This document shows, one piece after another, positions 48,640-60,004 of a stretch of DNA of 64,000 nt (positions are counted from its first letter, which is position 1; each line of letters starts with the position of its first letter). Origin of the DNA: Anastrepha obliqua. Lineage: Eukaryota; Arthropoda; Insecta; Diptera; Tephritidae. The DNA lies in the NCBI RefSeq assembly GCF_027943255.1, contig NC_072896.1, forward strand, positions 39,520,501-39,584,500. The letters run 5' to 3'. The position numbers and the translations under genes are program-made. Below the pieces are notes generated by a model. It had not been told where the DNA came from. It saw nothing but the letters and a program-made list of their open reading frames with translations, and ran no database searches.

Positions 48640-49085
48640 CCCGCTTATGCAGAGAGTAGCACCCCACACCCTACTTTCTAGGAGTTTTACTGTTGTTCCT
48701 TTCTCGAGTGTTGGCAGACTATGACACCGTATGTCATGATAGCCCGTACCACTGCTGTATATAGCCACGGTACTATTTTTGGGGTTAGGCCCCATTTTTC
48801 CCCCACAATTCTTTTGGATTTATAGAGTGGTGTGGCTGCTTTTGTGGCTGCTTTTTTTACTCTATCATTAATCATATGTTTCCACGCTTTCTATCCAATA
48901 CTAGTCCTAGGTAGCTCGCCTCTTCTCTAATTGACAGTGTGATTCCCTCAAGGCTAGGGGGGCTTAGAAGAGGTATCCTGTATTTTCTGGTGAACATGAT
49001 TAGTTCTGTTTTGTTGGGATTTATCCCAAGACCACTCGATGCAGCCCACCGGCTTACATCGTTCAAAGCATTTTGCCAACACTAA
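48640..49085 (-). mobile_element. LINE RT fragment, opposite orientation to its neighbour
   Basis: The - strand reads VSRWAASSGLGINPNKTELI, ASYLGLVLDRK, KSKRIVGEKWGLTPKIVPWL and KGTTVKLLES, then CISGALKTT: RT palm end and thumb region. The two fragments meet tail to tail at about 48630. Confidence 0.75.
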
Positions 49086-52000
49086 AAATGCGAAGAAAAA
49101 TTTCTTCGCTAATGTTTATAAGCGACAAATCATATCCAATGCCACTTCTTACTGGAGCTAATACTTTTTAATTGACCTACTCGTGACCTTAAACTCAGCA
49201 ATATGTTTCATAATAGGGTGAACAAGACCAATTTTAGTCTAACCAATTTTGTAAAAATTTAAACATACTCTCTAACTAACGAGAAATTTTTAGTCAAAAC
49301 TTAATCTAGAGACACACTTTTTGAATTGCGACTAATGTATGGCACCGTATTTTCTACCATTTAATCTCTAGTATTACTAATCTATTTGAGTTGTGCTTTA
49401 ATTGACGAATGAATTAATAAATAAATAATCTTAGATACCGATGTTCCAAATTCGAAAATGTTCGAATCAGCTTCTCCTGGTATTTCCACGGTAGATATAT
49501 CAAGTGCATGGGAACTTACGTTGATATTAGCTTCACCCCAACGGCTTACCGGGTTCTCGATGCTCAACCCGCTAAGTTTACTGCATTAATTAGCCAAAAC
49601 CCTTCACCCTATTTCCGAAGCTTGTTTAATGTGGGTTAGCTTTGAAAAGTACGCGAAATTGTGACTTTTTGAAGCAATTAACTTTCAAAGGAAATAACTA
49701 ATATGAAGCAGAAAAAAATACGCAAAGATTGCTAACAAGGAACGCAGCTCGTGACCCTATAAAGCACCATGACCTAAATAAGATTTTCAATATTCAAACT
49801 ACATAAATTTGCACAAATTGAAAAATTGTTCTCATTCACATTTATGGAAGCTATAAAAGCAAATGTCATATCCTCTTTCTTCACACTCGACGAAAGTACT
49901 GTGTCTAATAAATAAAGTCAATTTTTTGAGGAAATTTAGTTATGGGTTTAAGAGCTGGAATGCCATATTTTAACGCAGATTGGAATATAATTTCTATTAA
50001 CGAGACATAATTGGCCCCACATGCAAGAATAAGTTGCTTTTGCTCTCCATTTTAATATAATATATTATTAATAAGTATCTAACTCAATGCCTAAATACAT
50101 TTTAGTGCGCTTTCTGACATTTCTTATTATAGAAAATTTTCTAAAATTTTTCATCAAAACTTAATAATTTTAGTGCAGAATGGAAGTAAATATAAGTGAC
50201 TAAGTCTTATTCCTATTCATGCCCATTCTAATAATCAAAATTTTAGACGCACTATTAAAAAATCGTGTTAAAGCATTCAAATACAGTTAAATGCGACTAA
50301 AAATTCCACTTATTAATTTACCTTTAAATATTATTACTGAAAGCCCATTTTCATTACAGCTGAAATATTCAAGTTGGAAACATAAGTTATGTAGTATTAA
50401 AAAGAAAAAAATGGTAATAAAAAATATTTTCGGCCACATATTTCCCTTGTTTTTTAAATAAGCCAGTAAGCAGCTTAGAAATTTATTTTCTCAATTCGTG
50501 CTTCATACATTTTTGTGACCTAATTTTGTTTATTTCTTTTTAGCCAAAACACTTAACGAAACTGAGTTCTTAAAAATCGAAATTTTCAAGTATTAAAATA
50601 CAATACGAAAAAGCAAACACTGACTAAACTCAGCATTTAGAAAAATCGCTTAACTAAAAAATATATACATATACAGATATGGGATATGAAATATTTTATT
50701 GATGTGTAAAAACTCATCATTGATAAAACCAAAATAACGTAACAATATGACAAATTTTCATTATTTTACTTGAACTAAAATTTTCACCCAAAATTAAAAC
50801 CAAAAACCAAAAACTAACTTAAATTCGAAATAAAACTTTCTGTCGCACACAAATTGACGGTTTGCTACCGCAAATTAAATCTAGCAAATAAAAAACACAC
50901 ATAGCAACATTTATGTATGAAAATAAAAAAAAACAAAAACTCCTACCTATTTATTGTAATACTTAGAGATCAAAATGAAAGAGATAAAAAATCGAAAAAA
51001 ATAACGCCACCCAAAAGCCCCACTCACAGACAGTTGGTATGTACTGGTATGTGGGCTATCACCAAACACGACTCCAATTACTCACACTAGCCCACAATAC
51101 AACCACAACAATCCCACAATTCTAAAACATTTACGAGGAAGTTCCCACATTCACACATTTACACACAAATGCATTAACCGAACTTCATATACAAAATCGA
51201 AAATTATAGGAAACACACACTTTCTAACAAAAAACAAAAAAAAAAGCACAAAAAACAAATTATAAACTGAAAACCAAACCAAAAAAAAATGTTAATGCAA
51301 AACGATAAAATTGCAGGAATTTCAAATTATCTAATAAATCTATAAAAAAAAATGCAAAATAAAAATCGATTTATCTATACGAAATTCATTCAAAACTGAT
51401 ATAAAAAAGTTCATTCAAATTAAACTACTAAGCATTAAACCAAATAATTATTTATACATACTTATCATAATATGAAAGTTTATTACATTGCTAATTACAC
51501 CTAAATACAATTACCAAAACGAAACAAACCATAAAAATTAAAATAGAAACTGTAGAAAACTAAGAAAAGATAACATAAACAACAAAACAGTAATAATAAA
51601 AGCTAATTTAAAGTATTAATAAAAAGTGAAAACACAAAATGAAATAAAACAATTAAATAAAAAAAAAAACAGATTGATACTTAACGTATATTGATAAAAA
51701 TATATACATTTAAGTCAATAGAAAGGAGGTGAGGGTGAAAAAGACATTATAAATCCATAAACAATGAATAAACAAACAGGTGAAAAAGGTGACGTTGAAA
51801 GATAAGGCCGTTGAAGGTGAATTAAATAAAATGGAGGAAACCAAATATTACAAAATATTTGAAAAAAAAAAGATATTTAGGAGTTGCGTTATTTCAAAAC
51901 CAAAAACAAAAAACGGAAGGATATGGTGAGTATTAAAACCTATTTTTTTTGTGGTGGATAAGAAGGCGACCGTCGTCAACTGCGTCGAATGTTATAGCCA

Positions 52001-52315
52001 CTAAAACAATCCCTCCTCCTCTTCTCCCTTCTCCCTACCTACCGGAACTACCTTGTACTACTTCGGTAAGGCCCAGAACGGTGTCCATTAAATGGACCAA
52101 TACTATTCCCCCACGTCTATGCAATAGACTCATCTTCTAATGTCTCACTGACGTCATACCAGTAGTATGTGTGGCATGCTCTCAGGTTCCTCTCACATGG
52201 GCGTATATATGTTATACGCTATCGAAGTTTCTTTTGCATCTGCAGCAAAGAAGATGTTGCGGTAATAGTGCTCCTTTTTTGCTGTGCAATAACAATTGTA
52301 TTGTTGTTTCTCATT
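49086..52315. other. AT-rich intergenic sequence
   Basis: About 3.2 kb with no supported gene or transposon. 50.8-51.8 kb is an extreme A-rich tract. Confidence 0.5.
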
Positions 52316-53337
52316 TTTATAAATAAATAAATAAATAAATAAAAATAGTATACCGTCTTTTGCCGTCGTGAACACATGACTCGACCGTCTTTTACTTGTC
52401 CTCAGTTCGTAGACAGTCCACCTCCTATCTAGGGCTGATTTGTTTTTCCCTGCGTGTAGCGTTGCCACTCCGCGCGTTGCATGTGCAGCATTATCGTCTT
52501 TGCAAAACTTTTAACTGCGTTCCAACAGTCATGTGATGCGCACATGTTATTGATTAAGCTGTCTGGGCTCAGTTGTTCGCCCAAGACTAACTCAAACGTT
52601 CGGCGTTCTTCGTTGAAACGATCGCAGTAGAAGAACACGTGCTCCGCGCTTTCTATTGCATTGTTGCAGCTTGGACAGAACGACGTGTGCTCCATCTGAA
52701 AAGATGGATGTACTCCAAGAAACCGCTTAATATTTGGGTTAAATAGTAGTCTACGTCACCGTGCCTTCTGGTCACCCATTGGCTAATTTTGGGGATAAGT
52801 CTATAGGTTCAACGTCCGTTAACAGACGAGTCCCATCTGCTTTGCCATTTTTCTAATGAATGCAGACGTTCTGCAGCTTTCGCTTCAGTTATCGGCTTTA
52901 CTCCTTGACTGTCATAAAGTTGTCCCATTTCCTGCACAAGTATATCTATTGGGAGCTTTCCAGCGATGACGCAAACCGCGTCGTCTGACACGGTCCTGTA
53001 TGCGCACGCGGCTCTTAGTGCATTTCGCCGGTGCACTTTAACTACTGGTCTAACATTCGATGGCTTAGCTCCTGCCCATATAGGAGCAGTATATAAGATG
53101 ACTGAACCCACCACACTTGTGCCTTCTATGCCTATGTTTGGAAGAATTCTTGTAAGAGCACCGTTGACTGCCGCTGCTTTGGAACCCACAGTTGCTAAAT
53201 GTTGCTTAAAGCCGAGTCGTGCATCAATCATTACGCCTAAATACTTAATTGCCTCTTGTGACAGTATTTCATCCATAGGTGACCATGCAATTTCATGCAC
53301 TCTTTTTTTCTTCGCGCAGTTACGAGGACCGCTTTAA
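52316..53337 (-). mobile_element. R1-clade LINE, 5'-truncated, ORF2 C-terminal half
   Basis: The - strand reads KYLGVMIDARLGFKQHLATV, ILYTAPIWAGA, AYRTVSDDAVCVIAGKLPID and then SFCPSCNNAIESAEHVFFYC (zinc-knuckle tail). The first open block is intact for 163 codons. The sequence ends in a (TTTA)n tail near 52318-52342. The 5' truncation is just after RT motif C. Confidence 0.85.
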
Positions 53338-53390
53338 ACCGTGCCGTGCAAAAGTGAGATCGAAACTCATAAGCTATGAATCTTCTAATA

Positions 53391-53929
53391 AAGGGTTTTC
53401 CAATAACAGGTGTTATTTTGAATGTGATTGCGCTATAGAGAGATGATTAACGATTTTTTATGGCCGGAATTGGATGGTATTGATCTGAACAACGTTTATT
53501 TTCAACAATACAGCGCTACGTGCCACACAAGCAACGATACCATTGATCTTTCACACGGTCCATCTCTCGAAGCGGTGATCACAATTGACCACCAAGATCT
53601 TGTGATTTAACATCTTGTGACTTTTTTCTTTGGGGCCACGTGAAAGAGAAGGTCTACGCCAACAGCCTAGGTTCGATTCAAGACCTCAAAGATGGAATTC
53701 GTGAGGCTATCGAGGACATAGGGCAGCCACTTTGCAATTCGGTTATGGAAAATTTCATGAAAAGGATATTGCCCTGTAAGCGTGGTCATGGTGGTCATTA
53801 ACCTGATGTTATTTCCACTATTAACGGCATAACTTCCTCTTTATACTGAAATAAACATCCGATCACTTATATTAAAAAATAGCATTTTTTTTTTAATATC
53901 AAAATAACACCTCTTATTGGAAAACCCTT
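53391..53929 (+). mobile_element. mariner-superfamily deletion derivative, second family
   Basis: Inverted ends aagggttttccaataacagg and the near complement lie between TA dinucleotides. The + strand reads YREMINDFLWPELDGIDLNN, VYFQQYSATCHTSND, then after frameshifts SCDFFLWGHVKEKVYANSL. The transposase resembles the family at 60005-60937 but the ends differ. 539 bp; the N-terminal part is gone. Confidence 0.85.
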
Positions 53930-53949
53930 TATAATAACAACCGACCCTC

Positions 53950-54650
53950 AGCGGGCAATGGCCAACCCTCAAATGAATTTATACCATGAAAAAATTCCTA
54001 AAAAAAAAACTATCAGTCGTTCTAATTCAGACCTTATTTTTTGAAGATTATTCCACCTGCAAATGTCCCCTAAAGGAGCTAAGGTATTGGCTGGCATTCA
54101 CCTTAGAGTTAGTGATTCAGTTTTTTGCAGAGACTCACGAAAGATGAGCACTCCGTATGTGCTCCAGCGTTGACAGAAGCAGTTCAGCTCATACCCACAA
54201 AGTCTTGCAATCCGTAAACTATAAAAGGAATTTTGGGTATTGCCGATTTTCATGGAAGAACACCTCGAAACAAACCATTTGTTAGTAAGCGAAAAATGAA
54301 GTCCAGAATGTAGTTTGCTAAAACTCATGTTAATAAGAACGGATGAGTCATACCAAGAGGATGGCGTTTATCTGGCCGAAATCAGAGCTGCAGCCAAAAA
54401 TCCAACGAAGTATTGCAAACCACGGCGAAGATCAAATTATAGTTTGGGGTTGTACATATGTCATCAGCAGGGGTCGTAATCTTAGCTTTCAAAGAGGAAA
54501 CTATGAATAAAACTACTTATTTAAATTCGTTGAAAAAATAATTTATTTCAATGTGCTGAAAAATTTGTTATTCCGGATATATTTCGATTGCATCAAGACA
54601 ACGGCGTCAAACGTCTTATTCTAAATTCGAATCTTCACTCAAATTTTGCA
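53950..54650 (+). mobile_element. Tc1-type transposon, heavily decayed
   Basis: The + strand frames give ALRMCSSVDRSSSAHTHKVL, RMSHTKRMAFIWPKS, ANHGEDQIIVWGCTYVISRG (HGGG.I.VWGC region) and MNKTTYLNSLKK. Many stops. No terminal repeats found. Confidence 0.55.
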
Positions 54651-54886
54651 GTATTCTTCTCTTCGTAACATTGAGGGAAAGTTCAAAAGGAATTCGGTTA
54701 GGCCGTTGAATTTATTGACAGCCTACCGTCTTATCTCTGTGTTACACCTGTCGTCAATCTTAGGCTTTGAACCAGTTCTTTTAATATTTCCGTATCCATC
54801 AGGAGTTTCAAAAAGCTCTGGATGGTGTTTTTATTTCGTACACACACTTCAATAACATGGTATACAGTATATAGAGTATATACAGT

Positions 54887-55024
54887 GTACTCTCTCCTAA
54901 CGGAGACCTCCCATAAGCAGATATCATCCATAAACGGACATCTTCCATAAGCGGACACTTTTTTCAGTGCATACCTCAGATCCTTAAAAATTTTTTCCCT
55001 TGAACGGACAACCCTCCCATAATA
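54887..55024. mobile_element. pogo-type MITE, left part
   Basis: Starts cagtgtactctctcctaacg and carries repeated cccataagcgga-like units. Continues at 56417 beyond an inserted LINE. Confidence 0.55.
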
Positions 55025-56416
55025 CGTTAACGTTTCTTCTTTTTATATGGTGCTACAACCGTGTGTCGGTTTTGGCCGAGTCTAAAATAGCGCGCGAACT
55101 GTTTCTGTCCTGCGCTCGTTGGGGCCAGTTGGAAATCTTGAGTTATAACAGGTCCTGCAGCACTTGGTCCTTCCAAAGGAGATGTGGTCCACCTCTTCCT
55201 CTTTGTGTACCGTGAATCAGAAATTCGCTTTGCTGGAACGACTTCTTTCATAAGGGTGACACAGCCAAACCTGCGTAGCAACTGTATTTTTACAATCTTA
55301 ACTATGTCCATATCCCTATGTAGCTCATACCGCTCGCTGTTCCATCCTACGTGGTACTCCTCCCTAACGCGGAGGGGGCCAAAGATCTTACGAAGAAATT
55401 TTCTCTCGAAGGCTTCCAAAACTTACTTCCATACTTCTGCACCATATAGCGGGGCAGAATTGATGAGCGTTTTGAAGGGTCTGACCCTTCAAAATAGAGC
55501 TCTACTTCTCAATTGCCTACTGAGCCCAAAGTTATACCTATTGGTAAGAATTATTCTTCGTTTGATCTTCAGCCTGACATCATTTCAGTTGTTAATGCTG
55601 GTCCCAAGATAAACCAAGTCCTTCACAACTTCGAATTGTTGGTTGTCAACACTGACATATTGTCCAAGATACGAAGACTCCTTGTATGTTGACAGCAGGA
55701 CTTTGCTACACCCTTATTATCCGCAAGACCCACATTGTTCGTCTCTCTATTTAAACTGGAGTATACCGAGCATATAGCGCAGTTGGTTTCGCTGATAATA
55801 TCGATGTCATCGGCATATGCTAATACGTAGTACTCTTATGAAAGATAGTACCAATGCGGTTTACCTTGGCAGCGCGAAAGATTTTTTCCGGCCAAACGTT
55901 GAAAAAGTCACAAGATAGAGAATTACCTCACTTGGTATCGAACGGCTCGGAGAGGTTACTTCCAATTCTGACGCCGCTTGTTGTAGCGCGCAACCTTATC
56001 TTACGCAGCCGTATTGGTTCTGCGGATACACCAAACTCAGACATAGTGCCATAGAAGTCATTTCTATCCGTGCTATCAAAGGCGTCTTTGAAGTCAACGA
56101 AGAGATGGTGTGTGTGGAGTTGTTTTTCGTGTGTTTTCTCCAGTATTTGGCGTATTGTGAAAGATCTGGTTGACTTTCGAGGTTTAAAACCGCACTGATG
56201 AGGCTCAATCGGTTTGTTGACTATGGACTTCATTGCCTCACACAATACACTCGACTAGAACCTTATATGCGACCTTAAGCAGGCTTATCTCGTGATAGTT
56301 TGCGCGGATTGCAAGATCTCCCTTCATATGTATTGAGCAAAACACTTAGTTCCGGTAGCTTGGCATACTCTAATCCCACCATATCCTGCAAAGGAGCTCC
56401 TTTGCGCTCGTAAGCT
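55025..56416 (-). mobile_element. RTE-like LINE inserted in a MITE, with 11-bp target duplication
   Basis: ctcccataata at 55014-55024 recurs at 56417-56427, a perfect 11-bp duplication flanking the insert. The - strand reads VNKPIEPHQCGFKPRKSTRS, HHLFVDFKDAFDSTDRNDFY (RT motif A), MEAFERKFLRKIFGPLRV and a C-terminal tail ending VVAPYKKKKR. The middle (motif C region) is frameshifted. 5'-truncated inside RT. Confidence 0.85.
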
Positions 56417-56517
56417 CTCCCATAATAGCCCTTTTTTTACACTTTTCTAATAAAGCGTCCACTTACCATAAGCGGTCAATTTTTTCAGTCCTTTAGCTGT
56501 CCGCTTAAGAGAGAGTT
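56417..56517. mobile_element. pogo-type MITE, right part
   Basis: Has accataagcggtcaatttt and ends gtccgcttaagagagagttc, the degenerate complement of the left end at 54887. Without the LINE and one target copy the MITE would be about 230 bp. Confidence 0.5.
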
Positions 56518-56542
56518 CAAGGTTATATGGACATGTGTTATA

Positions 56543-57761
56543 TTAGGTGCGCAGCTAAGTTCCCGCTGTTTTTCAATAGATGTCGCCAGCAGTGTGTGCT
56601 AGGCGATTCTAACATAACCTAAAGGTCATAAACCAAACTTAGACATATGGCAAACACACTACCTCGACACATTAGTGATTTTGTTTTGGCATCATACACT
56701 TTTGGTTTTGTGAAAATGTCTGATTTTGTGCCGAATAATCGTCATTTGTGATTGAAGTGGTGATTTTCCTCTTTCATTCGAAAAAAAAAACAGCGGCGGA
56801 GATACAAAAAGTTTACGGAGATGCTGCTTTAATTGAAACAACGTGCCGAGATTGGTTCCGTCGCTACAAAGACGGTGATTTTAATGTTGACGACCGTCCG
56901 CGTGAAGGAAGGCCAAAAACCTTCGAAGACGCTGAATGGAAGGCATTGCTCAATAAGGATCCGTGTCGAACGCAAGAAGAATTTGCTTCAGTATTAGGAG
57001 TTACCCGCCAATCCATTTCCAAGCGATTGCATGCTTTGGGAATGATTCAGAAACAGGGGACTTGGGTTCCTTATGAGTTAAAACCAAGGGATGTTGAACG
57101 TCGTTTTTTCGCTGTGTCGCCTGTGAACAACTGCTCCGGCGGCAAAAAAGGAGGGATGAAAAATGGATTCATTACAGTAATCCAAAGAAAAGAAAGTCAT
57201 GGGGACTGCCCGGTTATGCTTCTACGTCGTCGCCTCGACCGAATATTCACGCGAAGGTTATGATCTGTATTTGGAGGGACCAAGTTGGTGTTATTTATTA
57301 TGAACTGTTAAAACCAAGCGAAACCATCACTGGGGATCGGTATCGACTTCAATTAATGCGATTGTGCCGAGCACTGCGCGAGAAGCGTCCGCAATACGCG
57401 GAGATTTCAGAAAAGTGATTTTACAACATGACAACGCTCGGCCTCACGTTGCCAAACCCATTAAAACCTACCTGGAAACACTGAAATGGGAAATCCTACC
57501 TCAACCGCCATATTCTCCAGATATTGCGCCGTCCGATTATCACCTGTTCCGATCGATGGCAGGGCCGTGGAGAGAGTATTCGGGTCCCGCGGGAAACTTG
57601 ACATGCGGGCCCCTTCAAATTATGTCTAATTCATATAATTCGAATTACTCTCGAGTCCGGGCCCCTCTGAAAACTCCGGGCCCGGGGGAAAAAGTACCCC
57701 GCGGGAATACCCAAATTGTATTTTCATCAAAAAAACAGCGAGAACTTAGTTGCGCACCTAA
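56543..57761 (+). mobile_element. mariner transposon with good terminal repeats and a foreign insert
   Basis: Inverted ends of about 31 bp with two mismatches (ttaggtgcgcagctaagttc at the left) lie between TA dinucleotides. N-terminal transposase: KKTAAEIQKVYGDAALIETT, ATCRDWFRRYKDGDF-like HTH, VTRQSISKRLHALGMIQKQG, VPYELKPRDVERRFF, then a frameshift. Catalytic half: KVILQHDNARPHVAKPIKTY to PYSPDIAPSDYHLF, with acidic residues 34 apart (DD34D). The C-terminus is replaced by GC-rich sequence at 57560-57712. Confidence 0.9.
57560..57712. repeat. GC-rich insert in mariner, hAT-like left end
   Basis: Starts cagggccgtggagagagtat. It contains gtattcgggtcccgcggg and, near its other side, ccgcgggaataccc, an imperfect inverted pair. 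Base composition is unlike everything around it. Starting with CAGGG is usual for hAT-type ends, but no 8-bp duplication was confirmed. Confidence 0.45.
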
Positions 57762-57763
57762 TA

Positions 57764-58196
57764 GTATTTTCTTATTAACGTTTTAAAAATAAATAAACGA
57801 TTTTGTTATTTTAATTTAAATTATTTATCATAATTTTATTAAGATTTCTTTTATTTTTTCTTTTATTCTTACCAAACCTATGGTTCAATATTGGTTTGTT
57901 TTTGTTAAGTATTCTAATTGTGCTCAAGCACTTATAATAAAACTTATAAATAAATAATCAGCTATAAATTGGACTAAATTTTTACAATTCCAAAAGTGAC
58001 TACTTATATTATTTTTGGCAAAAGAATAAACTAAAGCAAGCCTTACATGACTAATAGTAACTAACTTCTCTTCGAGAGCTTAAGTACTGAGTATAGTTCT
58101 TATAAAAAACAGCAAAATAATTACTTAACATACACATATATAAATAAAATATTTTATGGCAGAGATTTGAGTTAGGTGGCATTTGAAAAAAGCTAA
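57764..58196. other. Intergenic, downstream of the Dawdle-like gene
   Basis: AT-rich; nothing recognised apart from the nearby polyadenylation signal. Confidence 0.45.
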
Positions 58197-58202
58197 TTTA
58201 TT
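58197..58202 (-). terminator. Candidate polyadenylation signal of the Dawdle-like gene
   Basis: AATAAA on the - strand about 215 bases past the stop codon. Spacing is plausible, but AT-rich DNA gives such hexamers by chance. Confidence 0.35.
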
Positions 58203-58416
58203 TAACAACAGATAATGTTTGCGATTTTATGAAAAGCGAAAGAGTTATTGAAGCTGCATTAATGGACCTTAAAATTCTACATATACTGGCATGCATTTTG
58301 AATGGGTTTTCGATTAATGCGAGACAAGTGAGACATACAGGCTAAATAACTAGTGCGATAATACAGTGATGCACTCTACTAGTGGTGCGAGCGACTAAAT
58401 TTCGAGTGATGTGGAA

Positions 58417-58584
58417 CTACCGACAGCCACACGACTCGACAACCATATTCGGAAAGGTTTTCTGCGTCGCTGTATTATTACTATCCATAAAGACGAGCTG
58501 CAGCGAAGAATACTGTTTGGCGGTGCAGCAAGGTATCAGTTCGAGCGGCTTGCTGCCACGGTTACGACGCGACAAGGCAACTTT
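58417..58584 (-). CDS. daw: Activin-type TGF-beta ligand (Dawdle-like), terminal exon
   Basis: On the - strand, acceptor ttcttgcag precedes 58584. The 55 codons read KVALSRRNRGSKPLELIPCC, then TAKQYSSLQLVFMDSNN and a C-terminal VVESCGCR followed by TAG at 58419-58417. PCC and C-x-C are the last four cysteines of the TGF-beta knot. The exon joins in phase 0 to 58708-59090 across a 123-nt intron. A longer open frame on the + strand covers the same bases but has no family similarity. The product name rests on family resemblance; Activin-beta is the alternative. Confidence 0.9.
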   Translation of the reverse strand, partial: KVALSRRNRGSKPLELIPCCTAKQYSSLQLVFMDSNNTATQKTFPNMVVESCGCR

Positions 58585-58707
58585 CTGCAAGAAAGAACAA
58601 TATTGGGCATGAGCTCATGTCATTTAAATATGTACTTATTGGTAAATACAATTTGTGAAAAAGTATTCAGAACAGTGAAAGTATGTTATATGTGTGTAAT
58701 AACATAC

Positions 58708-59090
58708 CTGCAAGAAAGCACTATGATGCGTCGCCGATTGTGTAACACTGGCTACACTTCCGCAAGAGCCACGACAGAAGTAGGCGTCGTAGCCGCGCGG
58801 TTGTATGATCCAATCACCCCAACCGATTTCATCGAATGAGATGTATAGCTTCTCGCGGCAACATTCCGTCACACCATCGGTACAATTGATGCCGCGCTTC
58901 TGCCGCGATGCGCGACGACGATTCTGAGTGTCGACCATAATGAATGGACGATAATCCTTATTCATGGAAATCATTTTCTCCATTGTAGCCATATCGCAAG
59001 TGCGACACGATATGTGTATAAGATGGCTGAGATCGTGATTGCCAAACCAACGTTTTATCGGCCATTCGATATCGATCTTCATCCATTCGT
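58708..59090 (-). CDS. daw: Activin-type TGF-beta ligand (Dawdle-like), prodomain end and mature N-half
   Basis: Exon bounded by acceptor tttattgcag and donor gtatgt on the - strand; 127 full codons. The first half is the end of a TGF-beta propeptide (RPFIMVDTQNRRR). The furin site RQKR follows, then the mature chain GINCTDGVTECC, ISFDEIGWGDWIIQPRGYDA and YFCRGSC. Together with the terminal exon the mature ligand is 117 residues with nine cysteines, the activin/TGF-beta count. Known role of the family: a secreted dimer signalling through type I/II serine-threonine kinase receptors (Baboon and Punt in flies). The exon needs one base from an upstream exon, not found up to 64000. It converges with the alpha-2/delta gene. 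Confidence 0.93.
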
Positions 59091-60004
59091 CTGCAATAAA
59101 AATAGAGAACAAATGTTTTTCAGAATTTGACGAGAATGTGTATAACAAATTTTAATAGCGAATAAAATTGTCAGATTATTTAATATTACATATTGCTACA
59201 TATATATTGTATTGCATACATATGTAAAAGTTCAACGTAATCTAATATCATAAAATGCTTTAATAAAATTGGGAAATTTTTAGCAAAAAATTTAGCCTAA
59301 GAAGCCTCTTCTATGCAAACTCACGAGCCACGCAACTGATTAAAAAAATCTATTAATAACGATGATAATGGGTTCGAGGAGCCAGTTTTAATCATGCTTT
59401 GACCTATGTATATATGTACAAGTATGCACACAATGTTTAATAGCATAGTCTTTATGAAAAATCTATTCGTATGTGTTGTAAATTAATATATACACTTAGT
59501 AAACGCTCAAAGCTCTCCCAATTCCAATTACTTTGCTTAAAATTTTATGTTCACTTTTTCGGTAATCAGAAAGCGTTTCTAAGCCTGCCTTAGATTGTAT
59601 AATTTGGCGAACATTTCTGAGTAACATAAAATTGGAGAAATTTTCTATGAACATCGCACGAATAGAAGCTCATAAGTTGCTAATGAAATAGAAGAGCTTA
59701 AATTGTGTTATGCAGTCGCAAAATGGGTTTCATTCGAAACGTTTCCTTGTGGTGGGCACAGACGTGCTAGGGGCTTGCGCTTGACTATCAGGGGGCGAGC
59801 GTGACTGGCAAAAACTTTTTCTATCATTCAAATAATCAGCAAAGTTGCAAGTTCAAAACCTTGGTCAAAAATTTTATAGTTGATGCTCGCTTAATTGGGG
59901 CTTTTTAAATTCAATGGCGCCCACTGTTTTGTGAAATTGGCTCCAGTTTGGTAAATAAATAAGCTAGGGAACTGAAACTTGTCACGAATGCATAAATTAT
60001 TATA
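59091..60004. other. Intron or upstream sequence of the Dawdle-like gene
   Basis: No further prodomain exon was recognised on the - strand. Confidence 0.45.

Noticed and set aside
48430..49085. Twin-priming 5' inversion of one LINE
   Set aside because: The order and orientation of the parts are the reverse of what twin priming produces.
58411..58839. 142-codon + strand open frame over the ligand gene
   Set aside because: It is the antisense of the two TGF-beta exons, has no domain similarity, and the - strand frame carries the conserved cysteines and splice sites.
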